A DNA stretch of 64,000 bases from Thermogemmatispora aurantia (lineage in GTDB: Bacteria; Chloroflexota; Ktedonobacteria; Ktedonobacterales; Ktedonobacteraceae): positions 372,001 to 436,000 of the forward strand of contig NZ_BKZV01000003.1 in assembly GCF_008974285.1 (NCBI RefSeq), written 5' to 3'. Below, piece after piece: positions 17,588-26,092 of this stretch. The position numbers and the translations under genes are program-made. Positions within the stretch are counted from its first letter, which is position 1; every line of letters begins with the position of its first letter. The notes below the pieces were generated by a model. The model saw only the letters and a list, made by a program, of their open reading frames with translations, had not been told where the DNA came from and did no database searches.

Positions 17588-20011
17588 TCAGTTGCTCTGC
17601 CCCTGGCGGCGGCTCTGGGCCTCCTTGACCCAGCGGACAATCTTCTCGGGAGTGATCGGCATCTCGTCAATGCTGACCCCGAAGGGTCTGAGGGCATCTT
17701 CGATGGCACTCGTGACCGCTGGCGGCGCCACCATGCGCCCGCCCTCTCCACCACCTTTGACTCCATAGGCAGTGAAGGGCGAGGGTGTCTCTTGATGGTA
17801 GACCTCGATGGCAGGCACATCGCTGGCCGAGGGCAAGAGATAGTCGACAAAGGTCGACGTGAGATTCTGCCCATCCGGCCCGTAACGCACCTCTTCTAAG
17901 AGCGCCAGCCCGATGCCCTGGGCGATGCCGCCGCGGATCTGGCCCTGCAGCGAACGCGGATTGAGCACGGTGCCAACGTCGTGCACGGCCACATACTTCT
18001 TGAAGAGCACCGCGCCCGTCTCGATATCCACCTCGACGGCCACCAGATGGGCGGCGTGCCCCATGATCGGATAGAAGACCCCCAGATCCTTGCGGTCGTC
18101 GTGCGGCTTCGTGGTATAGGGATGATCGTAGGTAAAGGTGCCTTCAAGGCCGCTCTCCAGCTCGGGCGGCAGGTCAAGCTTGAACCAGTAGGCGCGCATG
18201 CCGATATCAGCCAGGCTGACAGAGGAGGAGGGAACGCCCTTGACGCGCACCTGGCCGCCAACGAGTTCCAGATCGGAGACGCTGGCCTCGAGCATATGAG
18301 CGGCAATTTTGAAGATTTTTTCTTTGAGGCGGGCGGCAGCACCATGTACAGCGCCGGCCAGCATGACGGTCATGCGACTGCCACCCGGGCCGGCGCTTGG
18401 CAGGGCGTGAGCGGTGCTATCGTAGGTGACGTTGACGTCGCGGGGATCAATGCCCAGCTCTTCGGCCACGACCTGCGCCGCCACGGTCTCGGGACTGTTG
18501 CCCCAGAACGGCGAGAACATGGTGACCGTCACTCCTCCGGTTGGGCCAACGCTGATGCGCACGCTTTCCGGGGTTGAGTTGAGGCCCGTGGCTGGCGCGG
18601 GGTTGTGAAACCAGAACTCAGTCGAGCTGTAGGTGCTGCGCTGCTGAGCTGTCGCCAGCCCAATGCCTAGATAGCGCCCCTCCTGGCGCGCCCGCGCCTG
18701 CTCCTGGCGCCAGGCGTCAAGGTCGAAGTGCTCCAGGGCCAGGTTGAGGACGCCAGGATAGTTACCGCTGTCGTAGACGTTGCCGGTCGGGATCTTGTAG
18801 GGGAACTGGTCGGGCTGAATGAAGTTGCGCCGCCGGATCTCGACGCGATCGATCCCCAGCTGCTCGGCGGCAGCATCGACCAGGCGCTCAAGCACCCAGT
18901 TGCCAACGTCGGAGCCAGCTCCCCGAAAGACGGTCTGCTGATTTTTGTTGGTCAAGACGGCCTTGATGCCCGTTTCTACGCTGCGAATGGTATAGGGGCC
19001 GGTAATCTGCGCCATCATGTTGGTATTGCCGGTAATGGCAAAGATGAAGTAGGCGCCATAGTCGTCGATGGTCCGCAGGCGCAGACTGAGGAACTGGCCG
19101 TCTTTGGTCACCGCCAGCTCGGCATCGTAGATGCGTTCCGGCCCCTGAGAATCGTTGGCCATCAGGTTGTCCAGGCGATCTTCCATGAACTTGACCGGGC
19201 GGCCTGTAACTTTGGTGAGGGCGCCGGCGATGCCGATGACCTTGGCCAGGAAATGCTTGCTGCCAAAGCTGCCCCCGGTGTACATCGGGTAGAAGTTGAG
19301 CTTGTGAGGGGGGATCTTGAGCATGCTGGACATGACCCAGGAGGCCGAGTTGAGCATGTTGGTATTCGACCAGATCTCCATCGTGTCTCTGGCCGGGTCA
19401 TAAGCGCAGACGGCCCCGTTCGGCTCCAGTGGGGCTGCTGTGGCCCGCGGCCAGCGCAAGCGGCGCCGAATGACATGATCGGCCTGGGCGAAGTCGCCAT
19501 CAACATCACCGAAGGTAAAAACATGGTCATAGACGACGTTGGTCCCAAGGTTCTCGTGGACGAGCGGCGCGCCGGGCTGCATGGCGCTGAGGGCGTCGGT
19601 CACCGCTGGCAGCGGCTCCCAGTCAATTTCAACCAGGTCAAGGGCGTCCTCAGCGATGGCGCGGCTCTCGGCAGCGACAGCGACCACTGCTTCGCCGGCA
19701 TAGCGCACTTTCTCGACGGCGATGGCGTGTTCGACTACAGGCTCAGCGCAGAAAGCCGGTACAGGACCAATGACTTCGGCGGCCTCCTTGCCCGTGAGCA
19801 CAGCCTGCACTCCCGGCAGAGCGCGCGCCGCACTGGTGTCGATGGCCCGAATGCGGGCATGAGCATAGGGGCTGCGCAGAACGGCGGCGTGCAGCATGCC
19901 TGCGATCTTGAAATCGTTGATATAGGTGACCGTTCCCATGAGCAGGGCAGGATCTTCTCGCCGCTTGAGGTCCTTGCCGATCCAGGCTCGTTCGCTGACG
20001 GTGGTGGTCAT
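17588..20011 (-). CDS. molybdenum hydroxylase large subunit (xanthine/CO dehydrogenase family)
   Basis: 807 residues from the ATG at 20011 (AAAGGAG upstream); the open frame beyond it is Arg/Pro-rich noise. Typical domains: aldehyde oxidase a/b hammerhead (about 15-130), then the Mo-cofactor domains with GGSFGSKHF near 250, the loop TVFRGAGSDVGNW near 360, and the C-terminal GVKGGGEGGRM holding the catalytic Glu. The active-site loop is F-R-G-A-G rather than the A-Y-x-C-S-F-R of true CO dehydrogenase, so it hydroxylates an aldehyde or N-heterocycle. It forms a complex with the next two genes. Confidence 0.93.
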   Translation of the reverse strand: MTTTVSERAWIGKDLKRREDPALLMGTVTYINDFKIAGMLHAAVLRSPYAHARIRAIDTSAARALPGVQAVLTGKEAAEVIGPVPAFCAEPVVEHAIAVEKVRYAGEAVVAVAAESRAIAEDALDLVEIDWEPLPAVTDALSAMQPGAPLVHENLGTNVVYDHVFTFGDVDGDFAQADHVIRRRLRWPRATAAPLEPNGAVCAYDPARDTMEIWSNTNMLNSASWVMSSMLKIPPHKLNFYPMYTGGSFGSKHFLAKVIGIAGALTKVTGRPVKFMEDRLDNLMANDSQGPERIYDAELAVTKDGQFLSLRLRTIDDYGAYFIFAITGNTNMMAQITGPYTIRSVETGIKAVLTNKNQQTVFRGAGSDVGNWVLERLVDAAAEQLGIDRVEIRRRNFIQPDQFPYKIPTGNVYDSGNYPGVLNLALEHFDLDAWRQEQARARQEGRYLGIGLATAQQRSTYSSTEFWFHNPAPATGLNSTPESVRISVGPTGGVTVTMFSPFWGNSPETVAAQVVAEELGIDPRDVNVTYDSTAHALPSAGPGGSRMTVMLAGAVHGAAARLKEKIFKIAAHMLEASVSDLELVGGQVRVKGVPSSSVSLADIGMRAYWFKLDLPPELESGLEGTFTYDHPYTTKPHDDRKDLGVFYPIMGHAAHLVAVEVDIETGAVLFKKYVAVHDVGTVLNPRSLQGQIRGGIAQGIGLALLEEVRYGPDGQNLTSTFVDYLLPSASDVPAIEVYHQETPSPFTAYGVKGGGEGGRMVAPPAVTSAIEDALRPFGVSIDEMPITPEKIVRWVKEAQSRRQGQSN

Positions 20012-20033
20012 GGGGCACGCTCCTTTCGTGAGG

Positions 20034-20552
20034 TCAAGCTGTCGTCCCCGAGGGGGTGGCCGCCTCCGCCTCCTCACGCAGGCGCTGGGCCGCCAGGCGG
20101 ATGGCCTCGACGATGTGCTGATAGCCCGTGCAACGGCAGAGATTGCCGGAGAGGGCGGAACGGATTTCCTCTTCGCCAGGATCGGGATTCTGCTGAAGTA
20201 GCTCATAGGCCGTCATGAGCATACCCGGCGTGCAAAAGCCGCACTGCAGCCCCTGTTTTTCCCAAAAGGCTTCTTGTAGGGGATGCATACGTCCGTGAAG
20301 GGCCAGGCCCTCGACGGTCATCACCTCATGGCCATTGGCCTGGACAGCCAGCAACAGGCAGGCCCGCACGCTCTGGCCGTCGAGCAGGACGGTGCAGGCG
20401 CCGCAGCTGCCGTGCTCGCAGCCGGCGTTTGTACCTGTCAGTTCCAGGTCCTCTCGTAGCATGTCCAGCAAGGTGCGACGCGGCTCGACGAAGAGGCGAT
20501 GGGGAACTCCGTTGACAGAGACGCGCACTGGGATAAAGTCGTCTTCCATCAT
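20034..20552 (-). CDS. molybdenum hydroxylase [2Fe-2S] subunit
   Basis: 172 residues. Plant-type cluster ligands GCEHGSCGACTVLLDG in the N-terminal ferredoxin domain and the second cluster CGFCTPGMLM...LSGNLCRCTGY in the helical domain are complete. It passes electrons from the Mo site to FAD. Its start overlaps the stop of the FAD subunit by 4 bp (ATGA), and the Mo subunit follows after 22 bp. Confidence 0.95.
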   Translation of the reverse strand: MMEDDFIPVRVSVNGVPHRLFVEPRRTLLDMLREDLELTGTNAGCEHGSCGACTVLLDGQSVRACLLLAVQANGHEVMTVEGLALHGRMHPLQEAFWEKQGLQCGFCTPGMLMTAYELLQQNPDPGEEEIRSALSGNLCRCTGYQHIVEAIRLAAQRLREEAEAATPSGTTA

Positions 20553-21430
20553 GAGTGACTCCTTTCTGCGCGCTGGGCGGCCCGCGCCAAGGCACGCCGG
20601 GTCAAGACGCCAGCCAGGTGACGGCGATATTCGGCAGAGCCGTGGATATCCGCGGGCGGCTCCTTGAGTTCATCGACAACGGCTTCCGCGGCGGCCTGCC
20701 AGGCCGCATTGTCGGGATGGCGGCCCCGGAGGACGGTTTCAGCGGCGATAGCCTGTAGGGGGGTAGGGGCAACGCTACAGAGAGCCAGGCGAGCCTGGGC
20801 GATAGTGCCATCTTCGGCCAGGCAGATGACAGCGGCAACACCGGCCAGGGCGTAATCGCCCTCACGACGCGCGAATTCGAGGAAGGCGCTACCACTGCGG
20901 GGCGGCAAGCCAGGAAGGTGCACTTCGGTCAGAATTTCCCCATGCTGCAGAGCCGTCTGAAATGGTCCCTTGAAAAAGGCCGCAGCCGCGACGGTGCGAC
21001 TGCCAGTGCTGCTCTGCAGGGTGAAGGCAGCGTCCAGGGCCAGCATCACGGCGGGTAGCTCCGCCGCCGGGTCGGCATGGGCGAGGCTACCACCCAGCGT
21101 GCTCCGGTGGCGAATGGCGAGATGCCCGACGTAGTGGGCGGCTTCGGCCAGGAGGGGCTGCCGGGCTGCTACCAGTGGATCGCGCTCCAGGGTAGCATCG
21201 CGTGTCAGGGCGCCCAGGACCAGGCCACCATTCCGCGGATGAATGAAGGCCAGTGCCTGGATCTCGTTGAGGTCAATGAGGGCCGAGGGCCGCGCCAGAC
21301 GGAGATTGAGCAAGGGAAGCAGGCTCTGGCCACCAGCCAGAAGACGCGCCTCATCACCCTGCTCGTCGAGCAATTGCGCGGCCTCAGTGATGGTATGTGG
21401 GGCAAAATAGCGGAAACGCGCTGGCTTCAT
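20549..21430 (-). CDS. molybdenum hydroxylase FAD subunit
   Basis: 293 residues. FAD-binding signature LLAGGQSLLPLLNLRLARPS near 30-50 and HRSTLGGSLAHADPAAELP near 108-126 are those of the CoxM/xanthine dehydrogenase medium chain; the C-terminal CO-dehydrogenase flavoprotein domain includes FLEFARREGDYALAGVAA. First gene of the three-subunit set, 145 bp downstream of the VOC gene on the same strand. Confidence 0.94.
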   Translation of the reverse strand: MKPARFRYFAPHTITEAAQLLDEQGDEARLLAGGQSLLPLLNLRLARPSALIDLNEIQALAFIHPRNGGLVLGALTRDATLERDPLVAARQPLLAEAAHYVGHLAIRHRSTLGGSLAHADPAAELPAVMLALDAAFTLQSSTGSRTVAAAAFFKGPFQTALQHGEILTEVHLPGLPPRSGSAFLEFARREGDYALAGVAAVICLAEDGTIAQARLALCSVAPTPLQAIAAETVLRGRHPDNAAWQAAAEAVVDELKEPPADIHGSAEYRRHLAGVLTRRALARAAQRAERSHS

Positions 21431-21575
21431 GAGCAGTTTCCTTCCTTTCTCGTCTCGGAGTCCTTCAGGTCAGGGGCCGTCAGCCAGAGAGCAGGCGGTA
21501 GCCCTGCGATCTCGTTCGGAGCAAGGGCGACTATCCTTGCTGTCTGTTCTGATCATCGCTTCTTCCATTGCTTGC

Positions 21576-21989
21576 TCAAGAGGGCGATGTCCAGGTGAAG
21601 AGTTCGATGACATGGCCATCGGGATCACAGATGTAAAGCTGCATGACGCCATCACCGCGTGGTCGCGGTCCTCCAACAATGGGCACTCCCAGAGCCTGCA
21701 GGTGCTGTCTGGCCACCTCCAGGTTCGCGACCTCAAAGGCCAGGTGGGTGACACGCCCGAGGGCCAGCTCCTCGGGCAGATAGCCAGGATGCGTTTCCAA
21801 GGCACGCCCGGCAACTTCTTCGCCAATTAGGTGGATCTGAAAATCTCCTCTGGTCAACCAGGCCCCGGGGAAGTCAAAGTTGGGAGGACGAGGAATCTCC
21901 TGCATACCCAGTACCTGGCTATAGAACTGGCGCGAACGGTCTACCTCTTTTACCAGCAGAGCTACATGATCGGCTCGACGGATGTCCAT
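21576..21989 (-). CDS. VOC-family (glyoxalase/dioxygenase fold) protein
   Basis: 137 residues from the ATG of MDIRRADHVAL at 21989. Two beta-alpha-beta-beta-beta repeats: DHVALLVKEVDRSRQFYSQVLG and THLAFEVANLEVARQHLQALG, ending in the metal-ligand strand YICDPDGHVIELF. Metal ligands His, His and Glu are present. Such proteins are isomerases, dioxygenases or fosfomycin-type lyases. Location just ahead of the Mo-hydroxylase operon suggests a catabolic role. Confidence 0.85.
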   Translation of the reverse strand: MDIRRADHVALLVKEVDRSRQFYSQVLGMQEIPRPPNFDFPGAWLTRGDFQIHLIGEEVAGRALETHPGYLPEELALGRVTHLAFEVANLEVARQHLQALGVPIVGGPRPRGDGVMQLYICDPDGHVIELFTWTSPS

Positions 21990-22124
21990 CACAGTGCACA
22001 CTCCTGCCAGGGGACAGCTATAAGGTCACTCCGCGCCGCTGTCGCTTCCTTTCCTAGCGTAGCATCCCGGCAGGGTGGAATACATCGGACAAAGGATGGT
22101 TGGAGGGAGAGACTTTCGAGGGAG

Positions 22125-22155
22125 GGCTTCCTCCCCCAAAAAGGGGAAGGAGGCC
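22125..22155 (-). terminator. GC-rich hairpin after the sensor kinase gene
   Basis: Arms GGCTTCCTCCCC (22125-22136) and GGGGAAGGAGGCC (22143-22155) pair with one G-T or mismatch around an A-rich loop, 5 bp after the sensor kinase stop. No T run follows, so termination by it is only plausible. Confidence 0.45.
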
Positions 22156-22159
22156 GTCC

Positions 22160-23722
22160 TTAAGTGGCCAGTGGGAGTGTGACGCGGACCAGTGTGCCCT
22201 GGGCCGGCACGCTGATGATCTCCAGGATGCCCCCAATCTGACTGGCGCGCTCGCGCATGGAGTGCAGCCCCAGATGGCCGGGAAAGGCGGCAGAGGTATC
22301 GAAGCCCTGGCCATCATCGCCTACTTCCAGCACTATCGCCCGTGTCTCTCTGTAAAGAGCCAGCTGACAGCGATGAGCACGCGCATGCTTGACCACGTTG
22401 TAGAGAGCCTCTTGAGCAATGCGATAGAGCGCTTCTTTGGTTTCCAGGGGGAGCGCTGGCTCAGCGTCAAGCCGTGTCTCTACGTTTAGCTGGTGCAGGG
22501 CTGTAATGGCCGCGGCGCGCCGGGCGAGCGCCTCGACGATGCCGTTGCTCTCCAGGGCTTCGGGATGGAGGGCGAAGATTAGCGAGCGCATCTCTGCATG
22601 GGTAGCTCTGGCCAGGGAAAGCACGTAATCAAGGGATTCGCGCGCGTGCGCCTGATCAGCCTCCAGAGCAGCCCGGGCCGCCTGCGCCCCCAAGATGATG
22701 CCATAGAGACCCTGAGCAACTGAATCGTGCAGTTCACGCGCCAGGCGTTGACGCTCTTCCAGGGCGGCTTTTTCCTGAGCGGTCAGGAGCAGCCGCGCGT
22801 TCTCGACAGCAACGGCTGCTTGGTCGGCAATGGCCGAGAAGAAGGCGATCTCGCTCTCATCGGGCGGCGGCCCCGGCGGACAATACACGGTAAAGACGCC
22901 CCGGCATTCGCTGCCATAGATCAAGGGAATGCAGACGATGGTCTCCCAGCAGGATGCGCGCAGGAAAGGGTGAACAGGCTCGTAATGGGGGTCGGCCAGT
23001 AATGCCTGACGCAGACCGGTCGCCACGACCGTCCGCCGCTCCGCGTAAGCCTGCATGGTAGGGAGGCAGATGCCCTGCTGCACCAGTCGCACCAGGCCGG
23101 GGGCATAGCCTGGCGGGAGACCGTAGCTGCCGACCACGCGGAAGAGAGGAGGATCACCGTTGATAAGCGGTACGAGGCAGGCCATGACCCCTGTTGCCTG
23201 GACCACGCTCCGGGCCAGGGCGTTGAGCGTGGCTTCCAGCGAGCCGGCTCCAACCAGCGTGCTGGCAAACTGAGCCAGCACTTCAGCTTTGCGTTCAAGC
23301 TGGCGCTGGAAGGTGAGGTCACGCATGACGATGATGGTGAACCACTCTCCCTGACTCTCGATGACGCTCTGCTGGCATTCTACCTCTCGTTTCTCTCCAC
23401 TGGAACGCAGGATGACCGCAGACCAGCGCCCGGCCCGCAGGCTGAAGAGCTGGGCGCTATCGCTTTGCTGCTGGGGGAAGAGGACGCTCAGAGGCTGGCC
23501 CTGCAGGCTGCTGGCTTCACGTCCGAAGATCTCGGCGGCAGCCCGATTCCCATAGAGACAGATCTGCTCGGCATTGCTGATCAGGTAGCCGTCTGGAGAC
23601 AGATCCAGCAAAGGCGCGACGATGGTCGGGTCTAACCGACTGAGATGCAAAAGGTGCTGAAGGGGCAGGTGGTTGCCCCCTGCTCTGCGAGAGGTCAGGG
23701 CGGGTCGCGAGCTGCTTAACAT
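22160..23722 (-). CDS. PAS-GAF sensor histidine kinase, NarL type
   Basis: 520 residues from the ATG at 23722 (AAGGGAGGT upstream). N-terminal PAS domain (about 40-140: DGYLISNAEQICLYGNRAAAEIFG), GAF domain (about 150-310, CIPLIYGSECRGVFTVYC), then HisKA_3 dimerisation with phospho-acceptor His near 332 in RQRLARELHDSVAQGLYG and an HATPase domain with EALYNVVKHARAHR and VGDDGQGFD. No membrane segment, so it senses a cytoplasmic signal. It follows the response regulator gene by 52 bp. Confidence 0.93.
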   Translation of the reverse strand: MLSSSRPALTSRRAGGNHLPLQHLLHLSRLDPTIVAPLLDLSPDGYLISNAEQICLYGNRAAAEIFGREASSLQGQPLSVLFPQQQSDSAQLFSLRAGRWSAVILRSSGEKREVECQQSVIESQGEWFTIIVMRDLTFQRQLERKAEVLAQFASTLVGAGSLEATLNALARSVVQATGVMACLVPLINGDPPLFRVVGSYGLPPGYAPGLVRLVQQGICLPTMQAYAERRTVVATGLRQALLADPHYEPVHPFLRASCWETIVCIPLIYGSECRGVFTVYCPPGPPPDESEIAFFSAIADQAAVAVENARLLLTAQEKAALEERQRLARELHDSVAQGLYGIILGAQAARAALEADQAHARESLDYVLSLARATHAEMRSLIFALHPEALESNGIVEALARRAAAITALHQLNVETRLDAEPALPLETKEALYRIAQEALYNVVKHARAHRCQLALYRETRAIVLEVGDDGQGFDTSAAFPGHLGLHSMRERASQIGGILEIISVPAQGTLVRVTLPLAT

Positions 23723-23774
23723 GGTGGTACCTCCCTTGAGGCGCACCTCCCCGGTGGGATAGACGAGGAAGGTG

Positions 23775-24404
23775 CTAGGGCGCGGGCATTAAGCCATTGC
23801 GCATGGCATACAGGACGGCCTGGGTGCGACTCTGTACGCCGAGCTTGTGGAGAATGTTGCTGACGTGGGTCTTGACTGTCTCTTCGCGCAGACGGAGTGA
23901 GCGCGCAATCTCTTTGTTCGACTGGCCCTGGCCGACAAGCTGAAGCACCTGCTTTTCGCGCTCAGTAAGCTTCTCAACCTGGTCCTGCCCGCGCAGCTCG
24001 TGCATCAGATGAGTGAGGGCCGAGGGGGCAAGCTGCACCTGGCCAGCGGCTGCTGCGTGCAGGGAGCGACACAGTTCTTCGCCGTCGAGGTCTTTGAGCA
24101 GATAGCCAATGGCGCCAGCTCGCATAATTTCGACAATGGTTTTCTCATCGAGCACGCTGGTCAGCCCGAGCACTTCGATCTCGGGCAGCTCTTTGCGAAT
24201 GGCTGCTGTGGCGGCGATGCCGTCCATGACAGGCATCAGAATGTCCATCAGGACGACATCGGGCATCAGCTGGCGCGCCAGTTCGACGGCCTCGGCGCCG
24301 TTCGCTGCCTCACCTACAATTTCGATCTCTGGGTCCATACGGAGAAAGAGGCGCAATCCTTGACGCACTACTTTGTGATCGTCTGCTATCAGGACGCGAA
24401 TCAT
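23775..24404 (-). CDS. NarL/LuxR-type response regulator
   Basis: 209 residues from the ATG at 24404 (CAAGGAGG upstream). Receiver domain with acidic pair DD at 8-9 and phospho-acceptor Asp54 in VVLMDILMPVMDG, conserved Thr in LTSVLDEKT and Lys in YLLKDLDGEE. C-terminal LuxR helix-turn-helix LTEREKQVLQLVGQGQSNKE and RLREETVKTHVSNILHKLG. Pairs with the histidine kinase downstream. Confidence 0.95.
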   Translation of the reverse strand: MIRVLIADDHKVVRQGLRLFLRMDPEIEIVGEAANGAEAVELARQLMPDVVLMDILMPVMDGIAATAAIRKELPEIEVLGLTSVLDEKTIVEIMRAGAIGYLLKDLDGEELCRSLHAAAAGQVQLAPSALTHLMHELRGQDQVEKLTEREKQVLQLVGQGQSNKEIARSLRLREETVKTHVSNILHKLGVQSRTQAVLYAMRNGLMPAP

Positions 24405-24558
24405 TGCGCAGCCTCCTTGATCGATCAGCGGCGACCTCTTTACAGGCAGCATTCCGAAGCAGAGTATACCATACCCAGCAGCGCAGCGAACGGAGTCCCC
24501 GCCCCCACCTTCGCTTCGAGCGGTGCCTCCGCCGGACACAGCATCTTGCCCAGGATGG

Positions 24559-25257
24559 CTAGAGGAGTCCCCGGGCTTTGGCTTGCGCATAGGCCGCTAG
24601 TGTGAAGCTATCGGTGATCTCGTTTTCACGGAGCAGACGCTCAAATAGGGGGAGCGGCGTCGGCAGAATCTCTTGAATGGCCTCCCGCCTGTCTGTCTCG
24701 CCGTAGGCCGCGACTTCAGCGTAAAAGAGTTCGTCGCACTCCGCCGCCATGCCGGTATTGGGATGGATCTGTCCCAGAGGGACGAGACGTAAAGGTCTTG
24801 CCCCTAGCTCTTCTTCAAGCTCTCTATAGGCGCTTTCTTCGCTGGTGCATCCTGGCCAACCAAATCCTCGTGAAATCTCTAGATGCCAGGTACGCGTGGC
24901 ATGACGAAAATGACGTAACAGCAGGACTTTTCCCTGATACATCGGGAGAATCGCGACACCGGGCGTATGCTCTCTCGGCTCCACCAGGCGGAGATAGGTA
25001 CCGAGCGCGCCATCTGGGAAACGTACCGCATCGCGCAGCACAAGCAGGTATTGATCACGATAGGCGAGGCCTGCCTGCGACCATTCCCTGGCCCTGGCCG
25101 GGTCTATTCCTTGCTCGATGAGTGCCGCTTGCATGACGGCCTCGGCCTGAGCAATCGCTTCCTGATCAAGCAGGATTGTAATGGCAGTCCCCTCGGGATT
25201 GCTGAAGAGCTGGGGGCGCTCCTGAACCAGTTCGAAGTACTGCTCTGGATTCTTCAT
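24559..25257 (-). CDS. Nudix hydrolase
   Basis: 232 residues from the ATG at 25257 (GCAGGAGC upstream). The Nudix box region reads GFGWPGCTSEESAYRELEEE, with R-E-L-E-E-E-L-G-A intact but Cys where the first Glu of G-x5-E normally stands. Overall layout (TPGVAILPMYQGKVLLLRHFRHATRTWHLE before the box) resembles ADP-ribose pyrophosphatases of the NudF group. The N-terminal 85 residues form an extra domain not needed in minimal Nudix enzymes. Function inferred from the box only. Confidence 0.85.
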   Translation of the reverse strand: MKNPEQYFELVQERPQLFSNPEGTAITILLDQEAIAQAEAVMQAALIEQGIDPARAREWSQAGLAYRDQYLLVLRDAVRFPDGALGTYLRLVEPREHTPGVAILPMYQGKVLLLRHFRHATRTWHLEISRGFGWPGCTSEESAYRELEEELGARPLRLVPLGQIHPNTGMAAECDELFYAEVAAYGETDRREAIQEILPTPLPLFERLLRENEITDSFTLAAYAQAKARGLL

Positions 25258-25491
25258 CTCGTTCTTGCTCCTGCAAAACCTGGTAAGATCCTCAGTCACT
25301 ACGTCAGGGAAGGCGCCAGGCCGCACGCAGGAGCTCGGTTCATGAGCAAGCAGGCTTGGCCGCGCCTTCAGCAGATCCACGATGCCCAACACGTTCCAGA
25401 GTAGTCCAGCCTTTTCGTCACTGTCAAGGTGCGCCTCCGGCCAGACCCTCTCTCAGCCGGCTCCGCCTCTATCACCCTGGCTGATCATAGC

Positions 25492-25521
25492 TTGACGCAG
25501 AAGAAGGAAGTATGATACAAT
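25492..25521 (+). promoter_or_regulatory. sigma-70-like promoter, plus strand
   Basis: TTGACG at 25492-25497, 18 bp spacer and TACAAT at 25516-25521. It points to the membrane-protein gene at 26093. Confidence 0.55.
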
Positions 25522-26092
25522 TCCCGTATCTCTCTTTGGGCGTGTACTCGTGGCCACAGGAGCCAATTCCTTGATTCGCTACGGAGCAAAGGCCCATGAT
25601 TGCCAGGCAGCGCACCGGCTCCAGCTTAGCAGCGCGAGCGAGTCAGCTCCCCTCTGACTCGCAGCTCCCTCCCCGGCGGGCCTCCAGCCAGTTGCGCAGC
25701 ACGCTGACTCACGCCAGGGTCCTGGATCACTCGCCGACTTCGTCTCTCCTCCATCAACCGCCCGGCTCCTCCCCGTCAGGATACTTCTCCCGTAGACGAG
25801 CTGTTGATCCCCCCCCGTCTGGCTTTCTACTACAGAGTAGACAGCCTCTCCAGGCTTCCCCGTTCCAAGCTCCAGGTCTTCAGCCAGCATGGCAGTCGGT
25901 CCCCTGGAGAGTGGCCGGACCGGCAATCCCTTCTCCTGGCCTGCGTTATAACCCTGGTAGCAGACAGCCTGACCTCTCCAGCAGTAACGTTTAGGAGTAA
26001 TCAGAGGGAACTCAGCCTTATCCTTCATCCAAGGAGCGACGCATAGGACAGTAGAGCAGAACGCTACTTCTCTGAGCAAAAGGAGTCTGGCC
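25522..26092 (+). other. 570 bp leader-like region without a supported gene
   Basis: Between the promoter and the TTG start at 26093 several ORFs overlap on both strands, none with a good ribosome binding site. If the promoter at 25492 is used the next gene has a very long 5' leader. No known riboswitch or tRNA pattern was recognised. Confidence 0.4.

Noticed and set aside
18728..20218. 496-residue plus-strand ORF
   Set aside because: Antisense shadow of the Mo-hydroxylase large subunit; repeated His/Gly/Asp pattern typical of shadows.
17588..21430. true aerobic CO dehydrogenase (coxMSL)
   Set aside because: The Mo subunit lacks the A-Y-x-C-S-F-R active-site loop and has F-R-G-A-G instead.
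25579..26079. 166-residue minus-strand ORF upstream of the membrane-protein gene
   Set aside because: Low-complexity Gly/Arg/Ser composition, no start signal and overlaps a plus-strand ORF of similar quality.
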